This document shows positions 60,806 through 64,000 of a stretch of DNA of 64,000 nucleotides, in pieces. The translations under genes and the position numbers were made by a program. The notes under the pieces were generated by a model, which was not told the DNA's origin, did not search any database, and saw nothing but the letters and a program-made list of their open reading frames with translations. Source of the stretch: Pseudocitrobacter corydidari. GTDB taxonomy: Bacteria > Pseudomonadota > Gammaproteobacteria > Enterobacterales > Enterobacteriaceae. Every line of letters begins with the position of its first letter. Position 1 is the first letter of the stretch. The stretch covers positions 4,130,583 to 4,194,582 of the forward strand of contig NZ_CP087880.1 in NCBI RefSeq assembly GCF_021172065.1, written 5' to 3'.

Positions 60806-61843
60806 ATGGCCCTACACTGTGCATTCATTGGTTTTGGTAAAAGCACCACCCGCTATCATCTTCCCTATGTTCTGAACCGCAAAGACAGCTGGCACGTGGC
60901 GCATATCTATCGTCGCAGCGCGAAGCCGGAAGAGCAGCATCCGCAGTATTCCCACATCCACTTCACCAGCGATCTGGATGAAGTGCTCAATGACCCCGAA
61001 GTGAAGCTGGTGGTGGTGTGTACCCACGCTGATAGCCACTTCGACTACGCGAAGCGCGCGCTGGAAGCCGGGAAAAACGTGCTGGTCGAAAAGCCGTTCA
61101 CCCCCACGCTTGCCGAAGCGAAAGAACTGTTTGCGCTGGCGAAAAGCAAAGGGCTGACGGTAACGCCGTATCAGAACCGCCGTTTTGACTCCTGCTTCCT
61201 GACGGCGAAAAAGGCCATTGAAAGCGGAAAACTCGGTGACATTGTGGAAATCGAAAGCCACTTTGACTACTTCCGCCCGGTGGCGGAAACCAAACCAGGG
61301 TTACCGCAGGATGGCGCGTTTTACGGCCTTGGTGTGCACACCATGGACCAGATCATTTCCCTGTTTGGCCGCCCGGATCACGTCGCTTATGACATCCGTA
61401 GCCTGCGAAACAAAGCCAACCCGGACGACACCTTTGAAGCACAGCTGTTCTACGGCAACCTGAAAGCCATCGTCAAAACCAGCCACCTGGTGAAAATCGA
61501 TTACCCGAAATTTATCGTGCATGGCACCAAAGGCTCGTACCTGAAATACGGTATCGACCAGCAGGAAACCAGCCTGAAAGCCAATATTATGCCGGGTGAA
61601 CCGGGCTTTGCCGCTGATGACTCCATCGGGCAGCTTGAGTACGTCAACGATGAAGGCGTGACGGTGAAAGAAGAGGTGAAACCGGAAACCGGCGACTATG
61701 GCCGTGTCTACGATGCGCTGTATCAAACCCTTACCCATGGAACGCCGAATTACGTCAAGGAATCTGAAGTTCTGACCAACCTTGAGATCCTTGAACGTGC
61801 CTTCGAGCAGGCCTCACCCGCCACAATCACCCTCGCCAAATAA
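60806..61843 (+). CDS. yhhX: Gfo/Idh/MocA-family oxidoreductase YhhX
   Basis: 345 residues. N-terminal Rossmann fold (CAFIGFGKSTTRYHLPYVL) and the EKPFTPTLAEAKEL motif of the family, then a C-terminal alpha/beta domain. NAD(P)-dependent dehydrogenase of unknown substrate. ATG 60806 has AAGGA upstream and gives the usual N-terminus; the frame is open from 60536. Confidence 0.94.
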   Translation: MALHCAFIGFGKSTTRYHLPYVLNRKDSWHVAHIYRRSAKPEEQHPQYSHIHFTSDLDEVLNDPEVKLVVVCTHADSHFDYAKRALEAGKNVLVEKPFTPTLAEAKELFALAKSKGLTVTPYQNRRFDSCFLTAKKAIESGKLGDIVEIESHFDYFRPVAETKPGLPQDGAFYGLGVHTMDQIISLFGRPDHVAYDIRSLRNKANPDDTFEAQLFYGNLKAIVKTSHLVKIDYPKFIVHGTKGSYLKYGIDQQETSLKANIMPGEPGFAADDSIGQLEYVNDEGVTVKEEVKPETGDYGRVYDALYQTLTHGTPNYVKESEVLTNLEILERAFEQASPATITLAK

Positions 61844-61853
61844 GATGTTAAGG

Positions 61854-61890
61854 CTCCTCTATTCTTGTTCACATTTTTTGAACAGAGGAG
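61854..61890 (+). terminator. Hairpin after yhhX
   Basis: CTCCTC...TGTTCA and TGAACA-GAGGAG pair with a five-base bulge; the loop carries the T-run. Likely the yhhX terminator. Confidence 0.55.
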
Positions 61891-61964
61891 TCAATTTTCA
61901 CCCACTATCATCCCAGGCGGTTTAGGGCCACACTTACTCCATCGAAAACATGAGGGGGTAACAA

Positions 61965-62660
61965 ATGATTTTCTTACGCAAAGCAAATGAACGTGGTCAT
62001 GCAAATCATGGTTGGCTGGATTCCTGGCATACCTTCTCGTTTGCAAACTATTACGACCCGAATTTTATGGGCTTCTCGGCACTGCGCGTGATTAACGATG
62101 ACGTGATTGACGCAGGCCAGGGGTTCGGTACGCACCCGCACAAAGATATGGAAATTTTGACCTATGTACTGGAAGGCGCCGTTGAGCACCAGGACAGCAT
62201 GGGCAACAAAGAACAGGTTCCGGCGGGTGAGTTCCAGATTATGAGCGCGGGTACCGGCGTGCGTCACTCCGAGTACAACCCGAGCAAAACTGACCGTCTA
62301 CGCCTGTATCAAATCTGGATCATTCCAGAAGAAACCGGTATTACGCCGCGCTACGAACAGCGTCGCTTTGACGCCGAGCAGGGTAAACAGCTGGTGCTGT
62401 CGCCGGATGCGCGTGATGGTTCGCTGAAAGTGTACCAGGATATGGAACTCTATCGCTGGGCGCTGGCGAAAGATGAGCAGTCGGTGCACCAGATTGCCGC
62501 TGACCGCCGCGTGTGGATTCAGGTGGTAAAAGGTAACGTCACTATCAATGGCACCAAAGCCACCACCAGCGATGGCCTGGCGATTTGGGATGAACAGGCG
62601 ATTTCTGTTCATGCCGACAGCGAAAGCGAAATTCTGCTCTTCGATCTGCCGCCGGTATGA
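61965..62660 (+). CDS. yhhW: Pirin-family quercetin 2,3-dioxygenase YhhW
   Basis: 231 residues, bicupin. Metal ligands His57, His59 (THPHKD), His101 and Glu103 (GVRHSEYN) are all present, as in E. coli YhhW, which oxidises quercetin in vitro. The physiological role is uncertain. GAGGGGG precedes the start. Confidence 0.95.
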   Translation: MIFLRKANERGHANHGWLDSWHTFSFANYYDPNFMGFSALRVINDDVIDAGQGFGTHPHKDMEILTYVLEGAVEHQDSMGNKEQVPAGEFQIMSAGTGVRHSEYNPSKTDRLRLYQIWIIPEETGITPRYEQRRFDAEQGKQLVLSPDARDGSLKVYQDMELYRWALAKDEQSVHQIAADRRVWIQVVKGNVTINGTKATTSDGLAIWDEQAISVHADSESEILLFDLPPV

Positions 62661-62674
62661 TAACGCGTAAATAA

Positions 62675-62714
62675 ATAAGAGAACCTCCCCAATCAACCGG
62701 GGAGGTTCTCTTAT
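62675..62714 (+). terminator. yhhW terminator
   Basis: A perfect 16-bp stem (ATAAGAGAACCTCCCC and complement) with an 8-base loop, 14 bases past the stop and 48 bases before gntR. Confidence 0.85.
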
Positions 62715-62762
62715 CTCCGTGGTAAACTGAGAGGATGTTTCACTTTTATTTCTCTCAGGACG

Positions 62763-63758
62763 ATGAAAAAGAAAAGACCCGTACTTCAGGATGTGGCCGA
62801 TCGCGTCGGCGTGACCAAAATGACGGTCAGCCGTTTTCTACGCAATCCGGAGCAGGTCTCCGTCGCGCTGCGAGGTAAAATTGCTCAGGCCCTGGATGAG
62901 CTGGGTTATATTCCTAATCGTGCCCCTGATATTCTCTCCAATGCGACCAGCCGTGCGGTTGGCGTTCTCCTTCCTTCCTTAACTAACCAGGTTTTCGCTG
63001 AAGTGCTTCGTGGCATTGAAAGCGTGACCGACGCCTATGGTTATCAGACGATGCTCGCCCACTACGGCTATAAGCCGGAACTTGAGCAGGAGCGTCTGGA
63101 ATCGATGCTGTCGTGGAATATTGACGGCCTGATCCTTACCGAGCGTTCGCATACGCCGCGTACGCTGAAGATGATTGAAGTTGCGGGCATTCCGGTTGTC
63201 GAACTGATGGACAGCAAATCGCCATGCCTCGATATCGCGGTCGGTTTCGATAACTTCGAAGCCGCGCGGCAGATGACGGCAGCGATTATCGCGCGCGGCC
63301 ATCGCCATATCGCCTATCTTGGCGCGCGTCTTGATGAACGTACTATCATCAAACAGAAGGGTTACGAGCAGGCGATGCTCGATGCCGGGCTGGTGCCTTA
63401 CAGCGTGATGGTCGAGCAATCATCCTCTTACTCGTCGGGGATTGAGCTGATGCGCCAGGCGCGTCGCGAATATCCGCAGCTTGACGGCATCTTCTGTACC
63501 AACGATGACCTTGCGGTAGGCGCGTCCTTTGAGTGCCAACGTCTGGGCTTACGTATTCCTGATGATATCGCCATCGCTGGTTTCCACGGCCATGATATCG
63601 GGCAAGTGATGGAACCCCGCCTGGCAAGCGTCCTGACGCCGCGTGAGCGGATGGGGCGCATCGGCGCGGAACGTCTGTTAGCACGGATCCGAGGTGAAGC
63701 AGTTACTCCTAAAATGTTAGATTTAGGTTTCACTTTGTCACCGGGCGGTTCAATTTAG
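62763..63758 (+). CDS. gntR: Gluconate repressor GntR (LacI family)
   Basis: 331 residues. N-terminal LacI-type helix-turn-helix LQDVADRVGVTKMTVSRFLRNPEQVS and a periplasmic-binding-like effector domain for gluconate. It represses gntK/gntU and related genes. Its operators lie just downstream before gntK. Confidence 0.97.
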   Translation: MKKKRPVLQDVADRVGVTKMTVSRFLRNPEQVSVALRGKIAQALDELGYIPNRAPDILSNATSRAVGVLLPSLTNQVFAEVLRGIESVTDAYGYQTMLAHYGYKPELEQERLESMLSWNIDGLILTERSHTPRTLKMIEVAGIPVVELMDSKSPCLDIAVGFDNFEAARQMTAAIIARGHRHIAYLGARLDERTIIKQKGYEQAMLDAGLVPYSVMVEQSSSYSSGIELMRQARREYPQLDGIFCTNDDLAVGASFECQRLGLRIPDDIAIAGFHGHDIGQVMEPRLASVLTPRERMGRIGAERLLARIRGEAVTPKMLDLGFTLSPGGSI

Positions 63759-63768
63759 CCCTGACAAA

Positions 63769-63784
63769 TTTGAACTAGATCACA
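63769..63784. promoter_or_regulatory. CRP site upstream of gntK
   Basis: TTTGA-ACTAGA-TCACA, one mismatch from the CRP core, between gntR and gntK. E. coli gntKU is CRP-activated. Confidence 0.6.
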
Positions 63785-63838
63785 CATATTCATTTCCGGC
63801 ACGAATGGTGATTGCTTCTCCACTGGTCCGGCATGACA

Positions 63839-63865
63839 ATGTTACCGATAACAGTTACCCGTAAC
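63839..63865. promoter_or_regulatory. Tandem GntR operators of gntK
   Basis: ATGTTACCGATAACA (63839-63853) followed directly by GTTACCCGTAAC (63854-63865), both matching the GntR operator. Confidence 0.85.
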
Positions 63866-63893
63866 AAATTCTTGTGTCCAGCAGGAGGACGCT

Positions 63894-64000
63894 TTGAGCA
63901 CGACTAATCATGATCACCATGTCTACGTTCTGATGGGCGTATCTGGCAGTGGTAAATCCGCAGTCGCCAGTGAAGTGGCGCATCGACTGAATGCCGCGTT
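63894..64000 (+). CDS. gntK: Gluconokinase GntK (partial, cut by window end)
   Basis: Phosphorylates gluconate to 6-phosphogluconate. Only the first 35 codons are in the window: (M)STTNHDHHVYVLMGVSGSGKSAVA with the P-loop GVSGSGKS. The start is TTG at 63894 with AGGAGG five bases upstream, as in E. coli. Confidence 0.93.
   Translation, partial: MSTTNHDHHVYVLMGVSGSGKSAVASEVAHRLNAA

Overview
The window is a chromosomal segment of an enterobacterium close to Escherichia and Citrobacter, most likely in the Citrobacter/Enterobacter part of the Enterobacteriaceae. The core gene order is that of the E. coli gor-rpoH-gntR region. Core proteins are recognisable along their whole length, and intergenic gaps are rich in E. 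coli-type REP/BIME palindromes and boxC-like palindromes. The genus is inferred from family knowledge, not from a search.

Layout. 1-9.6 kb: treF, a membrane-anchored SdiA-regulated-family protein, gor, rlmJ, prlC (with a sigma-32 promoter) and rsmJ, then an IS481-family insertion sequence inside a boxC-like palindrome. 9.6-15.8 kb: an FAD oxidoreductase divergent from an Rrf2 regulator, the divergent pair uspA/uspB, pitA and yhiN. 15.8-19.8 kb: a seven-unit BIME array, then an AKR-SDR-SRPBCC operon divergent from a LysR regulator. 20-25 kb: the yhiI-rbbA-yhhJ ABC export/ribosome-associated operon, preceded by a possible leader ORF. 25-27.7 kb: a LysR/padC phenolic-acid decarboxylase pair and yhhT. 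27.8-30.8 kb: yhhS, dcrB, yhhQ (with a preQ1-I riboswitch) and tusA. 31-33.8 kb: a TRAP transporter operon with CRP-like and KdgR-like sites. 33.9-42.9 kb: zntA (with a ZntR promoter), yhhN, yhhM, yhhL, rsmD, ftsY-ftsE-ftsX and rpoH. 43-51 kb: livJ, an inserted DUF1778/GNAT toxin-antitoxin pair, panM and livKHMGF. 51-58.4 kb: ugpBAECQ, yhhA and ggt. 58.5-64 kb: a second, inverted IS481-family copy in another boxC-like palindrome, yhhY, the small RNA RyhB, yhhX, yhhW, gntR and the start of gntK.

How the genes work together. The backbone covers stress and housekeeping work: glutathione reduction, rRNA methylation, SRP receptor, divisome FtsEX, heat-shock sigma factor and universal stress proteins. 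It also scavenges nutrients: branched-chain amino acids, glycerol-3-phosphate and its diesters, phosphate, trehalose, glutathione and gluconate. Accessory inserts sit between conserved neighbours: the TRAP operon, padC with its LysR gene, the AKR/SDR cluster, the Rrf2/oxidoreductase pair, the toxin-antitoxin module and two IS copies. Several stand where E. coli carries other genes (the gadA/hde acid island, dtpB, acpT-nik-rhsB).

The most unusual observations are: the two IS copies inserted in the same position of two boxC-like hairpins; a GNAT toxin whose C-terminus reads into panM; a TRAP operon with a KdgR-like operator; a terminator for dcrB encoded inside yhhS; and a leader ORF plus hairpin ahead of yhiI-rbbA-yhhJ.
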